Shown: positions 5,705 through 12,743 of the stretch, piece after piece
Layout: each line of letters begins with the position of its first letter
How positions within the stretch are numbered: position 1 is the stretch's first letter
IMG/VR virus record: IMGVR_UViG_3300002906_000008
Span: 1 to 21,322 of that record
DNA length: 21,322 nt
Direction: 5' to 3' (one strand)
Origin: a virus
Position numbers and translations under genes: made by a program
Notes under the pieces: model-generated
Told to the model about the DNA's origin: nothing
Databases searched by the model: none
Seen by the model: the letters and a program-made list of their open reading frames with translations, nothing else

Positions 5705-6521
5705 AGAAACCGTAGTAGATGCAGTAGTTGAGACAGAGGTTGCTGCAGAACGTACTACTCAAGCTGACGAGCAAGTACAGGCATCACCTGTCGAGAATCA
5801 AGCTCGGGATCAGGGTTGGGTAAGTAAGAATGAGTGGGTTGCATCCGGTCGAGATGCCGATGAATGGCGTCCTGCTAAAGAGTTCGTGGATCGCGGAGAA
5901 CTCTATAAATCTATCCATAGTACTAAACGCGAACTAAAACAAACACAAGCTGCTTTATCGGCTCTTCAAGGCCATCACAAGATGGTGTACGAGAAGGCCC
6001 ATGATCAGGCAGTAAAAGATCTAAAAGCGATGCGTCGGGATGCCTTTAAAGCGGATGATATTGATCAAGTAGAGCGCATCGAGAATAAGATCGAAGAACT
6101 ACAAACCGATCATGCAAAGGAAATGCAACAGTTCCAGCAGGCTCAAATGGCTGCTCAGGCTGTTGGTCCTAATCCGGAGTTCGAGGCTTTCCTTAATCGA
6201 AACCCTTGGTATCAGGTAGATAAGGACATGAAGATCTTTGCAGATGGTGTAGGTCTAGATTATTTGAATACTGGTGGTACAAGAGATGGACTTCTTGGCC
6301 ATGTAGAGAAGGAAATTAGACGTAAGTTTCCAGACAAGTTTGGAGTGCGAAAAGCCGCACCAAATGCTGTAGCCGCTACCAATAGAGGTGGGAAAGTCGA
6401 GCAGACGACTGATACAGATATGAGTGACGGTCAACGCGAAATTATGAAAACATTCGTTCGAAGCGGAGTAATGACGGAAGCTCAATATAAAGCCGAAATC
6501 AAAAGAATAAAGGACCGATAA
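5697..6521 (+). CDS. Probable capsid scaffolding protein
   Basis: The 274-residue protein is highly charged. It has an acidic, Val/Glu/Gln-rich N-terminus (1-40), a predicted coiled coil from about 75 to 150 (Lys/Glu/Gln-rich, including ERIENKIEELQTDHAKEMQQ), a more globular segment with PEFEAFLNRNPWY (about 160-172) and a basic helical C-terminus ending EAQYKAEIKRIKDR. Scaffolds of P22-like phages have this extended helical make-up with a basic C-terminal capsid-binding helix. Position between portal and capsid genes supports the role. It starts at ATG 5697, overlapping the GroES-like gene by eight bases. A head maturation protease is not recognisable in it. Confidence 0.72.
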   Translation: MSEETVVDAVVETEVAAERTTQADEQVQASPVENQARDQGWVSKNEWVASGRDADEWRPAKEFVDRGELYKSIHSTKRELKQTQAALSALQGHHKMVYEKAHDQAVKDLKAMRRDAFKADDIDQVERIENKIEELQTDHAKEMQQFQQAQMAAQAVGPNPEFEAFLNRNPWYQVDKDMKIFADGVGLDYLNTGGTRDGLLGHVEKEIRRKFPDKFGVRKAAPNAVAATNRGGKVEQTTDTDMSDGQREIMKTFVRSGVMTEAQYKAEIKRIKDR

Positions 6522-6940
6522 TGTCTAAAACAGATACTATTGCCGAAGAAAAGGCAACGCCCGTAAAACGGGAAAGAACACGTAGATCACCACTAGATGG
6601 TGCCCGTGATATTCTCACGGTACATGATCAAGATCCAAAGTTTAAATATCGTTGGGTAAGAAACGACGAAGGTCGCGTTCAGTGGTTCAAAGAGCGCGGT
6701 TATGAGGTAGTCACACAGCACCATGCAGTTGGTGAAAAAGCTGTAGATAGTGGCTCCCAACTTGGATCGGCAGTTACGAAGTTTGGTGGGGGTACCGTAA
6801 CACTCGTGTTAATGCGTATTCCTAAAGAATGGTATGACGAAGATCAAGCAGCCAAGGAAACGGCTATCGCCGCAACTGAGGCTACGATGAAACGACCTGA
6901 TGCCGGACAGTATGGCAAGGTTGATATAACTCGTAAGTAA
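6521..6940 (+). CDS. Conserved phage head-region protein
   Basis: This 139-residue protein has a basic N-terminus (VKRERTRRSPLDGARDIL, about 15-32), a central segment with YRWVRNDEGRVQWFKERGYEVV (about 43-64) and a helical C-terminus with MRIPKEWYDEDQAAKE (about 98-113). I recognise this pattern as a family repeatedly found between scaffold and capsid genes of podoviruses, without known function. It could be a minor capsid or assembly factor. The start ATG overlaps the scaffold stop as TAATG, so it is translationally coupled. Confidence 0.72.
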   Translation: MSKTDTIAEEKATPVKRERTRRSPLDGARDILTVHDQDPKFKYRWVRNDEGRVQWFKERGYEVVTQHHAVGEKAVDSGSQLGSAVTKFGGGTVTLVLMRIPKEWYDEDQAAKETAIAATEATMKRPDAGQYGKVDITRK

Positions 6941-6981
6941 TCTGCTTGGCCGGAGTCAATTAACAATGGAGAAATATAACA

Positions 6982-7578
6982 ATGGCTAACACAAGCAAAC
7001 CCATTGGCTTGCGGCCGGTAAGTACCGTCTCAGGTGCTAAGTGGAACGGACAGGTAACTCAATACCTAGTTCGATCTGCCGATGGCACCGCAATTTATGT
7101 GGGCGATTTAGTCAAGAGTGAAGGTACGGCTGGTGCTGCTGGTGTAGTTGTAAATGGTCAGGATGTAGAAGGAATGATGTCCATTATTCGCGCCGCGGCA
7201 GGAGATGTATGCCGGGGTGTGGTAGTTGGTTTCCTTCCTAAACAAACCGACCTTACAGTGCTACATCGTGAAGCATCTACTAACCGTATCGCACTGGTAG
7301 TTGACGACCCCAATGTGGTTTATGAAGTTGAAGCAAACGGCGTAGGGCTAGCTGCTGTAGATATTGGTCTTAACGCTAATATCGTCGCAACTGCTGGTTC
7401 AACGACCACCGGACAAAGCGCTGAAGTTCTAGATACTTCTAGTATTAATACTACGAATACTCTACAACTTAAGATTCTTGGTCTTGTGAAACGCGCTGAC
7501 AATGCTCTTGGAACATCAGATAAAGTGCTTGTCCTGCTCAATTCCCATGAATATCGCACCGGCGTAACCGGCGTTTAA
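6982..7578 (+). CDS. Probable capsid decoration/structural protein
   Basis: The 198-residue protein is rich in Ala, Val, Gly and Thr and reads as beta-strand throughout, beginning MANTSKPIGLRPVSTVSG. It has no signal peptide or membrane segment. It lies immediately before the capsid gene, where many phages encode a decoration (cement) protein. The composition and the GLRPV start are familiar from virion proteins in this position. The start is ATG 6982 with GGAG at 6968-6971. No catalytic motif is visible, so the structural role is inferred from context. Confidence 0.65.
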   Translation: MANTSKPIGLRPVSTVSGAKWNGQVTQYLVRSADGTAIYVGDLVKSEGTAGAAGVVVNGQDVEGMMSIIRAAAGDVCRGVVVGFLPKQTDLTVLHREASTNRIALVVDDPNVVYEVEANGVGLAAVDIGLNANIVATAGSTTTGQSAEVLDTSSINTTNTLQLKILGLVKRADNALGTSDKVLVLLNSHEYRTGVTGV

Positions 7579-7590
7579 TAGGAGAATGAT

Positions 7591-8520
7591 ATGGCTGTAA
7601 TTTCAACTGGTAATTTTGCCAAATTCCTATGGCCCGGTATCAACGCCATTTATGGCATGAACTATAAGGATTGGAAAACAGAGTATACGGAGATTTTCGA
7701 TACCTTTAAGTCCGATAAGGCTTGGGAAGAAGATGTGGGCGTTAGTTCGTTTGGTCTCGCCATTCAAAAAGGTGAGGGCGCTCCTGTTACGTATGATACC
7801 CAGATGCAAGGGTTTATCACGCGTTACACGCATGCTGAATATGCTCTTGGTTTCGTCATTACCCGCAACATGGTGGAAGACGACCAATATGGCAAAATCG
7901 GTAACCAACGTGCAAAAGCTCTTTCGCGTTCAATGCGTCAAACTAAAGAAACTCTTGGTGCTAACGTACTCAACCGTGCGTTCAATACCTCCTACACTGG
8001 TGGTGATGGTTCTACCCTAGTGGCAAGTGCTGGTGGTGGTGGCTCGTCTACTCACTCCAACATTGCTGGTGGTACTTGGACTAATGGTCCTTCGGCTGCT
8101 GTTGATATCTCTGAAGCTGCTCTTGAGCAGTCTGTTATTGATATGGGCAAGTGGCTTGATGATCGTGGTTTGAAGATCGCTACGCGTCCTCAGAAACTGA
8201 TTGTTCCTATTGACCTCGACTTTGATGCCAATAAGATCATGAAGACTGAGTATCAAGTGGATACTGCGAACAACACGGTTAACCTCGTGCGCTCGCGCTT
8301 TCCAAGTGGTATTACCATTAATCACTGGCTAACTGATACCGATGCTTGGTTCATTAAGACAGATTTTGGTGGTGAAGGTCTTAAATACTTCGAGCGTAGG
8401 GCCGATAGTTTCGACATGGACAATGACTTCGATACGGACAATGCTAAGTTTAAAGCCGTCTCGCGGTACTCGTTCGGTTGGACTGATCCACGTTGTATCT
8501 ATGGATCACCCGGCGCTTAA
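7591..8520 (+). CDS. Major capsid protein
   Basis: This 309-residue protein is the best candidate for the shell subunit, probably HK97-fold. It follows scaffold and probable decoration genes, has a very good ribosome binding site (AGGAG at 7580-7584, six bases from ATG 7591) and is followed directly by a strong terminator-like hairpin, as expected of the most expressed late gene. Sequence features include an N-terminal helical arm. A segment containing KAWEEDVGVSSFGLAIQKGEG (about 48-68) resembles the extended loop of phage capsid proteins. A Gly/Ser-rich insertion (about 144-160) and a beta-rich C-terminal half follow. It is short next to P22 gp5 (about 430 residues), so it lacks that protein's inserted domain. 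Confidence 0.85.
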   Translation: MAVISTGNFAKFLWPGINAIYGMNYKDWKTEYTEIFDTFKSDKAWEEDVGVSSFGLAIQKGEGAPVTYDTQMQGFITRYTHAEYALGFVITRNMVEDDQYGKIGNQRAKALSRSMRQTKETLGANVLNRAFNTSYTGGDGSTLVASAGGGGSSTHSNIAGGTWTNGPSAAVDISEAALEQSVIDMGKWLDDRGLKIATRPQKLIVPIDLDFDANKIMKTEYQVDTANNTVNLVRSRFPSGITINHWLTDTDAWFIKTDFGGEGLKYFERRADSFDMDNDFDTDNAKFKAVSRYSFGWTDPRCIYGSPGA

Positions 8521-8530
8521 TTAACCCTGT

Positions 8531-8562
8531 CCGGGATAGTTTGGACACTATCCCGGCTTTTC
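8531..8562 (+). terminator. Intrinsic terminator after the capsid gene
   Basis: CCGGGATAGT (8531-8540) pairs perfectly with ACTATCCCGG (8547-8556) around a six-base loop, followed by CTTTTCC. The ten-pair GC-rich stem and T-run directly behind the capsid stop codon (8518-8520) are typical of a factor-independent terminator. The T-run is short, so partial readthrough into the next gene is likely; no promoter is visible between here and 8583. Confidence 0.8.
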
Positions 8563-8582
8563 CTAATATAAGAGGAGAATAA

Positions 8583-9578
8583 ATGTCTAATATTACAATT
8601 TCCCAGTATCCGGGTGGATTTGCTTCTGGTGTCACTATTCGTGGTGTTCCAATTGCAATGACTCACCCCGGCCAAATCTTCTGGGTATATAATGGTACAG
8701 TCCTAGACCAAGGACACAAGAATGGTTCAAATGGTAACAAGGGAACGTTTACGGCCCCTTATGCTACTATTAACTACGCCATTACTCAGTGTCGTGCAAA
8801 CAAGGGTGATATCATCTTTGTTAAACCAGGACATACTGAAGCCTTAGCTGCTGCTGGTGATATTAGTTGTGGAGTCGCTGGAGTGGCAATTATCGGGCTT
8901 GGTGTAGGTTCCATGCGTCCGACGATTACCCTTGGTACACTTACAACTGCTTCTATTAAAGTTGCGGCTGCTAATGTAACTTGGGCTAACTTTCTGTTTG
9001 TCTCTGCTCTCGCGGCTGTAGCAACTGTATTTGAAGTAGCTACCACAGTGATTGCAACTGATCTGGCACTTGTAGATTGTGAATTTAGAGATGGTTCTAC
9101 CGCACTAAACCTTGTCTCTGCTCTTGTACAGGGTGGTACTACGGCCAATGCTCTAGATGGTCTCTATTTCTACGGTAATACAATTGTTGGTAAGAAGGCT
9201 TCAGCAGTAACCGCTGCTACCACGGCTGTTGTAGTTACTGGTGCAATGGATAGAGCTGTGCTTTCTAAAAACGTAGCTACACATCGAGTTCTACTGGCTA
9301 ACACGGCAGTATTACTAGCGATGGGTGCTAATGATCTCACCAACGTGTTAATGGATGGAAATATGACGTATCGTCCAAATACATCCAACAACACAGGTGA
9401 ACTACTCAGCTCGTCTTCAACTGCTTCATCTGGTCTAGTTACTAACAATATTTGTATGAGCCTGTCAGCAAACGGCCTAGTAATCCCGACTGGTACGAAA
9501 CTTGGTACTTCACGTAACTTTGCGATGATTACTGGTGCTACCGATAAGTCAGCACTTGAGAATCCAGCAGCAGTCTAA
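8583..9578 (+). CDS. Beta-helix virion protein (pectate-lyase-like fold)
   Basis: The 331-residue protein starts MSNITISQYPGGFASGVTIR. It then shows TAPYATINYAITQC (about 58-71) and GDIIFVKPGHTEAL (about 75-88), a pattern I associate with right-handed parallel beta-helix proteins. This is followed by a long run of short Val/Ala/Thr-rich strands. Proteins of this type occur just after the capsid gene in many phages and are thought to be surface-exposed head or spike proteins. Catalytic residues for polysaccharide cleavage cannot be assigned. The start is ATG 8583 with AGAGGAG at 8571-8577. It is preceded by a terminator and followed by another hairpin. Confidence 0.65.
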   Translation: MSNITISQYPGGFASGVTIRGVPIAMTHPGQIFWVYNGTVLDQGHKNGSNGNKGTFTAPYATINYAITQCRANKGDIIFVKPGHTEALAAAGDISCGVAGVAIIGLGVGSMRPTITLGTLTTASIKVAAANVTWANFLFVSALAAVATVFEVATTVIATDLALVDCEFRDGSTALNLVSALVQGGTTANALDGLYFYGNTIVGKKASAVTAATTAVVVTGAMDRAVLSKNVATHRVLLANTAVLLAMGANDLTNVLMDGNMTYRPNTSNNTGELLSSSSTASSGLVTNNICMSLSANGLVIPTGTKLGTSRNFAMITGATDKSALENPAAV

Positions 9579-9599
9579 TTGTAGTCTAATGGTAATAAA

Positions 9600-9625
9600 G
9601 ACGGGGCGCTTCTGGCGGCCCTGTC
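9600..9625 (+). other. Intergenic GC-rich hairpin
   Basis: GACGGGGCGC (9600-9609) pairs with GGCGGCCCTGTC-side bases (9615-9625) with one G-U pair and one bulged G (9617), leaving the loop TTCTG. It is followed by five A residues rather than T residues on the + strand, so it does not look like a terminator. An mRNA-stabilising or processing hairpin is the simpler reading. Confidence 0.5.
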
Positions 9626-9639
9626 AAAAAGGATAAAAC

Positions 9640-10167
9640 ATGTCTAATATTGATCTAGCAGGATATAACCGCGCGGGTCGGTTGTTTACTGCCGCGAATC
9701 AGGCGGCTGCAACTGTAACGCTTATCAACACGTCGACCACTACTGGTTTCGTGCTGAGCAATCCGTACGGTTCGAATAAAAAAGCTCTAATCGTTTCTGG
9801 TGGTTTTCAGTATACCACCGTACCTACAGCAACTGCTGTTCTGTGGTGGTGCCTAAGTGTGGCTCCATCTCCAGTAGCACATGCGACGGTAACTGCTTTG
9901 ACGGTGTATAACGCGGATGGTTCGGGTGCGTCAGGTTCTAACTTAATGCGTGCGTATAGCGCATCGACGACTCCTAACCTTCCTGTCTATACACGATCAT
10001 TCGGGTATTCTCCGACAACTCCAGCTACTACTGGTTCACTATCAAACTTCAGAGATTACATTGATGGTGCACTAGTTCTCGTTCCAGGATCGTATCTACA
10101 GGTATCGTATATCACTACAGCCCCTGTTGGTATGACGGATATGCAGTGGGTAGAAGTTCCAGCCTAA
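9640..10167 (+). CDS. Small beta-rich virion protein
   Basis: This 175-residue protein starts MSNIDLAGYNRAG and is rich in Thr, Ser, Val, Ala and Tyr with no charged clusters, predicting a beta-sandwich-like structural domain. It has no signal peptide. It sits between two hairpins in the post-capsid cassette and shares the MSNI start with both neighbours. The family is not named to my knowledge, but this composition and position suggest a head fibre, decoration or minor tail protein. The start is ATG 9640 with AAGGA at 9629-9633. Confidence 0.65.
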   Translation: MSNIDLAGYNRAGRLFTAANQAAATVTLINTSTTTGFVLSNPYGSNKKALIVSGGFQYTTVPTATAVLWWCLSVAPSPVAHATVTALTVYNADGSGASGSNLMRAYSASTTPNLPVYTRSFGYSPTTPATTGSLSNFRDYIDGALVLVPGSYLQVSYITTAPVGMTDMQWVEVPA

Positions 10168-10180
10168 GTTGTTTAACCTC

Positions 10181-10218
10181 GCATTCCCTCGAAAGGGGGA
10201 ATGCTCTTTACTCTTTTC
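10181..10218 (+). terminator. Intrinsic terminator with GAAA tetraloop
   Basis: GCATTCCCTC (10181-10190) pairs with GGGGGAATGC (10195-10204), ten pairs including one G-U, closed by a GAAA tetraloop. The stem is followed by TCTTTACTCTTTT (10205-10217). The GNRA loop and pyrimidine/T-rich tail fit a factor-independent terminator, though the T-tract is interrupted and readthrough is probable because no promoter precedes the next gene. Confidence 0.75.
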
Positions 10219-10230
10219 TAGGAAAACTAA

Positions 10231-10632
10231 ATGAGTAATATTATTACTAAAAATATTATCATGGATGGCCCAAAAATGGCCATTGTGTCGCTCTATTTGG
10301 AGAGCGACGGCGTTGAAGGCGAACTTAAGAACTATGTCGTACTTGATCCTGCTGTTGATTTTAATCCTTCTATACCTAATACTCAAATGAGTATTCGACA
10401 AATTTGGTATGGATTTTCATGGTTTGATGCACTACTTTCATTTGATGACATCAATCCGTTTCCGGGATGGATGATCCCGCGAGATGCAGAAGGATACTTT
10501 GATTTTCGCTATTTTGGTGGAATTAAAGATCGAGCTGGTATCGATCATACTGGCAAACTATTTCTATCCACAAGTGGTTTTGCGCCATTTGGTTCTATAG
10601 GAACTCTTATTGTTGAAGTCAAGAAAGACTAA
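10231..10632 (+). CDS. Small conserved virion protein
   Basis: This 133-residue protein starts MSNIITKNIIMDGPKMAIV and alternates predicted strands. It carries the segments SIRQIWYGF (about 54-62), FDFRYFGGIKDRAG (about 90-103) and TGKLFLSTSGF (about 106-116). I recognise the overall pattern (DGP start, central DPA, FGG..., TGKILLST) from small virion proteins of marine and other podoviruses; the exact place in the particle is unknown. The start is ATG 10231 with AGGA at 10220-10223. It is the last gene of the cassette whose genes are separated by hairpins; the genes behind it overlap. Confidence 0.68.
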   Translation: MSNIITKNIIMDGPKMAIVSLYLESDGVEGELKNYVVLDPAVDFNPSIPNTQMSIRQIWYGFSWFDALLSFDDINPFPGWMIPRDAEGYFDFRYFGGIKDRAGIDHTGKLFLSTSGFAPFGSIGTLIVEVKKD

Positions 10633-10634
10633 TC

Positions 10635-10811
10635 ATGTCTATTTTTGATAGTCGATCTGATCGAGATCAAGTTAGACTCAGATCGTTTAGTTATGCTCCT
10701 ACAAGCGGTGGAAGTGAACCTGCTCCGGCTTATCTTCTATTAGAAACTAATGAGTATCTTTTAAATGAAAATACTGATTTTATTGGAATCGAGCAGATAA
10801 TCAATGGCTAA
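10635..10811 (+). CDS. Small conserved phage ORF, 58 codons
   Basis: This short gene encodes 58 residues beginning MSIFDSRSDRDQVRLRSFSY. A Pro/Gly/Ser linker follows, then a repeat-like Leu/Glu segment (YLLLETNEYLLNEN, about 38-51). ATG 10635 lies two bases after the previous stop, and the TAA (10809-10811) overlaps the next gene's start at 10804, so it fills the gap exactly. The upstream ribosome binding signal is weak (AAGAAAG), so coupling to the preceding gene is likely. Short phage proteins with LLLE-type repeats in this neighbourhood are familiar to me, with no function known. Confidence 0.65.
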   Translation: MSIFDSRSDRDQVRLRSFSYAPTSGGSEPAPAYLLLETNEYLLNENTDFIGIEQIING

Positions 10812-11334
10812 TTCTAAAATTTCGGCTTTAACAGCCGCCACATCGACTGGTCCTACAGATACTATTGTACTGGTACAAAGTGGTACTACAAAAAAAGCTG
10901 TCTATGGTCTAGGTACTTCAACAAATGATAGCGCAGCAGCCGGAAGTATTGGGGAATTTATCACGGCTACCGCAGCTCCTGCTGCAGTGAGTTTGACAAC
11001 TACAACCTCCGCGAATGTAACATCCATATCTCTGACGGCTGGAGATTGGATGGTATCTGGTACTGTTAATTTTACATTTGGGGCAACTACAAGTGTTACC
11101 AATTTAGCCGGTGGCCCAAGTTCGGTTAGTGCTACATTACCAACGCAAGATAATATGTTCGATCAAGAAAATGCAGCACAGATACCAACGGCTACATCAG
11201 TTGCTTCATACGCAACACCAGTTGTGAGATTTTCACTTTCTGGAACTACTACTGTATTTCTTGTTACGCAAGCTATTTTTACCGCGAGTACGTGCACAGC
11301 GGGTGGGACGATTCGGGCATGGAGAATGCGATGA
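10804..11334 (+). CDS. Fibre-like or head-decoration virion protein
   Basis: The 176-residue protein starts MANSKISALTAATSTGPTD, a start I associate with phage tail or fibre-related proteins. It continues as an almost uncharged Thr/Ala/Ser-rich beta protein and ends TASTCTAGGTIRAWRMR, a conserved-looking C-terminal segment seen on other small fibre-type proteins. It starts at ATG 10804 inside the end of the 58-codon gene (eight-base overlap) and its stop overlaps the next start as ATGA. A trimeric beta-structured virion appendage is the most likely role. Confidence 0.65.
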   Translation: MANSKISALTAATSTGPTDTIVLVQSGTTKKAVYGLGTSTNDSAAAGSIGEFITATAAPAAVSLTTTTSANVTSISLTAGDWMVSGTVNFTFGATTSVTNLAGGPSSVSATLPTQDNMFDQENAAQIPTATSVASYATPVVRFSLSGTTTVFLVTQAIFTASTCTAGGTIRAWRMR

Positions 11335-11468
11335 ATATGACTATGCAAGATGTACTAGCAGTGCTAGGTGCCAAAGAATTGGAACTAGTATCTCTTCGAA
11401 CAGAATTAGCCAAACTCCAAGAGGAGCAAAAGAAAACGGAGAAGAAAGATGAGCAGCAACACTCTTGA
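11331..11468 (+). CDS. Small coiled-coil ORF, 45 codons
   Basis: This gene encodes 45 residues, MNMTMQDVLAVLGAKELELV and then a charged Lys/Glu/Gln-rich helix. Leucines and valines spaced every three to four residues suggest a short coiled coil. ATG 11331 overlaps the previous stop (ATGA), is preceded by GGAG (11321-11324, six bases away), and its TGA (11466-11468) overlaps the following gene by 20 bases. The tight fit and good ribosome binding site make it a likely real gene. Comparable tiny VLGAKE-type helical proteins occur in other phages; function unknown. Confidence 0.62.
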   Translation: MNMTMQDVLAVLGAKELELVSLRTELAKLQEEQKKTEKKDEQQHS

Positions 11469-11760
11469 GTTAGGTAAGTGGAATGTTATCTGTGATCGCT
11501 GTGGTAGTAAACAAAAATCAGATGAAGTAACTAAAACTTGGGATAATCTATTAGTATGCAAACCTTCCGTTAAAGAAGGTTGTTTTGAACATCGCCATCC
11601 CCAAGACTTCGTACGATCAGTAGTCGATAAACAGTCTGTACTATATGTACGCTCTGAATCTACGGATCAATTTGTAGCAGTTACTTATGTTGCTGGTACT
11701 GTTGGCCACCAAGAGACTACGATTCCAACTGGTACATCAGGTAATGGGACGGGACTCTAA
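11449..11760 (+). CDS. Small zinc-ribbon-like conserved phage protein
   Basis: The 103-residue protein carries C15-x2-C18 (VICDRCGSK) and further cysteines at about 37 and 45, followed by the signature EHRHPQDFVR (about 47-56). The CDxCG...K...LxVC...RHPQDF pattern is one I know as a recurring small phage protein near neck genes. The four cysteines could bind one zinc ion. The C-terminal 30 residues are Thr/Gly-rich and probably flexible. The start is ATG 11449 with CGGAG about ten bases upstream. It overlaps both neighbours (20 bases upstream, one base downstream). A structural or connector-assembly role is inferred only from position. Confidence 0.72.
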   Translation: MSSNTLELGKWNVICDRCGSKQKSDEVTKTWDNLLVCKPSVKEGCFEHRHPQDFVRSVVDKQSVLYVRSESTDQFVAVTYVAGTVGHQETTIPTGTSGNGTGL

Positions 11761-12743
11761 TGGCGACAAGTGGCAGTTTTGACTTCGCCCTTACCCGAGA
11801 TAATCTTATAGAATTAGCGTACCAACATATTGGTGTGCTAGGTGAGGGTGCGTCTGCATCCACCGCACAGATTACTGAAGGGGCCAAACTCCTTAACATG
11901 ATCGTGAAGCTACGGGCTTCCGATGGTATGCCGTTATGGGCTCTTAAAAGAGGCACAATCCTCCCATTCTCCAGTGCCAGTTCTATCCAAACTAACTCGC
12001 ATGTAGTGACCACGTATCGATCTACCTCAACCTCTGCTAGTGCGGCTAGCGGAGCCAGTACCATTTCAGTGGTTAGTGCTACCGGGATTTTAGCCAGTGA
12101 TCAGATTGGTATTGAGCAGGCAACTGGAACTATGCAATGGACCACTGTTAGTGGTTCCCCAAGCGGGACTACTATCACGCTCGCTACGACGCTCACAGGA
12201 GCAGTCAGCAGCAGTGCTCGGGTATATGCCTATACTGCATCCTCTGATCGTATACAACGACCCCTGCGTGTTATCGAGGCAAATATGATGAATGTCCCAA
12301 ACAATACATCTTGGGAGATTGATATAGTCGCTCGAAAGGATTACTATAATCTGGGTAGTCGTACTTCTACTGGCACGGTAAATCAAATCTATTATGATGC
12401 TTCACTCGGATCTCTGACTGCTGATCCCACCAGTTCTACGACGTGGTATGGATCATTCTATGTTTATCCACGCTTCGCCAATGGACAATATGCGGTTGAG
12501 TTTACCTATCATCGTCCATTTGAGGATTTTGATAGTTCCAGTGATAATATCGATTTCCCGCAAGAATTCTACCTTCCATTAATGTTGGAATTAGCCGCTA
12601 TTCTAGGTCCAAAGGCACAAGTTCCCATTGAAGAGCGTAGGTCCTTATTCACGGAAGCTAAGATGTATCGTGAAGAAGCATTGGAGACTATTACTCCAGA
12701 AGGTTCATTCCGGATCATACCTGATAAACAAAGGATGTACTAG
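11760..12743 (+). CDS. Head completion/tail adaptor, P22 gp4-like
   Basis: The 327-residue protein has a helical N-terminus (TRDNLIELAYQHIGVLGEG, about 10-28), a Ser/Thr-rich beta insertion (about 85-160) and a C-terminal part with RPLRVIEANM (about 167-176), a YPRFANGQYAVEF strand region and DFPQEFYLPLMLELAAI (about 266-282). This pattern fits gp4-like head completion proteins, which bind beneath the portal and stabilise packaged DNA. It directly precedes a gp10-like protein, the same order as in P22. The beta insertion separates the conserved parts and may be a surface-exposed domain. It starts at ATG 11760, overlapping the previous stop by one base. Confidence 0.78.
   Translation: MATSGSFDFALTRDNLIELAYQHIGVLGEGASASTAQITEGAKLLNMIVKLRASDGMPLWALKRGTILPFSSASSIQTNSHVVTTYRSTSTSASAASGASTISVVSATGILASDQIGIEQATGTMQWTTVSGSPSGTTITLATTLTGAVSSSARVYAYTASSDRIQRPLRVIEANMMNVPNNTSWEIDIVARKDYYNLGSRTSTGTVNQIYYDASLGSLTADPTSSTTWYGSFYVYPRFANGQYAVEFTYHRPFEDFDSSSDNIDFPQEFYLPLMLELAAILGPKAQVPIEERRSLFTEAKMYREEALETITPEGSFRIIPDKQRMY

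Noticed and set aside
9600-9625. Hairpin considered as a terminator
   Set aside because: On the + strand it is followed by AAAAAGG, not T residues. A minus-strand terminator is not needed because no minus-strand gene is present.
10993-11021. TTGACA with 17-base spacing to TGTAAC as an internal promoter
   Set aside because: It lies in the coding sequence of a virion protein, the -10 matches only four of six bases, and no unit starts behind it.
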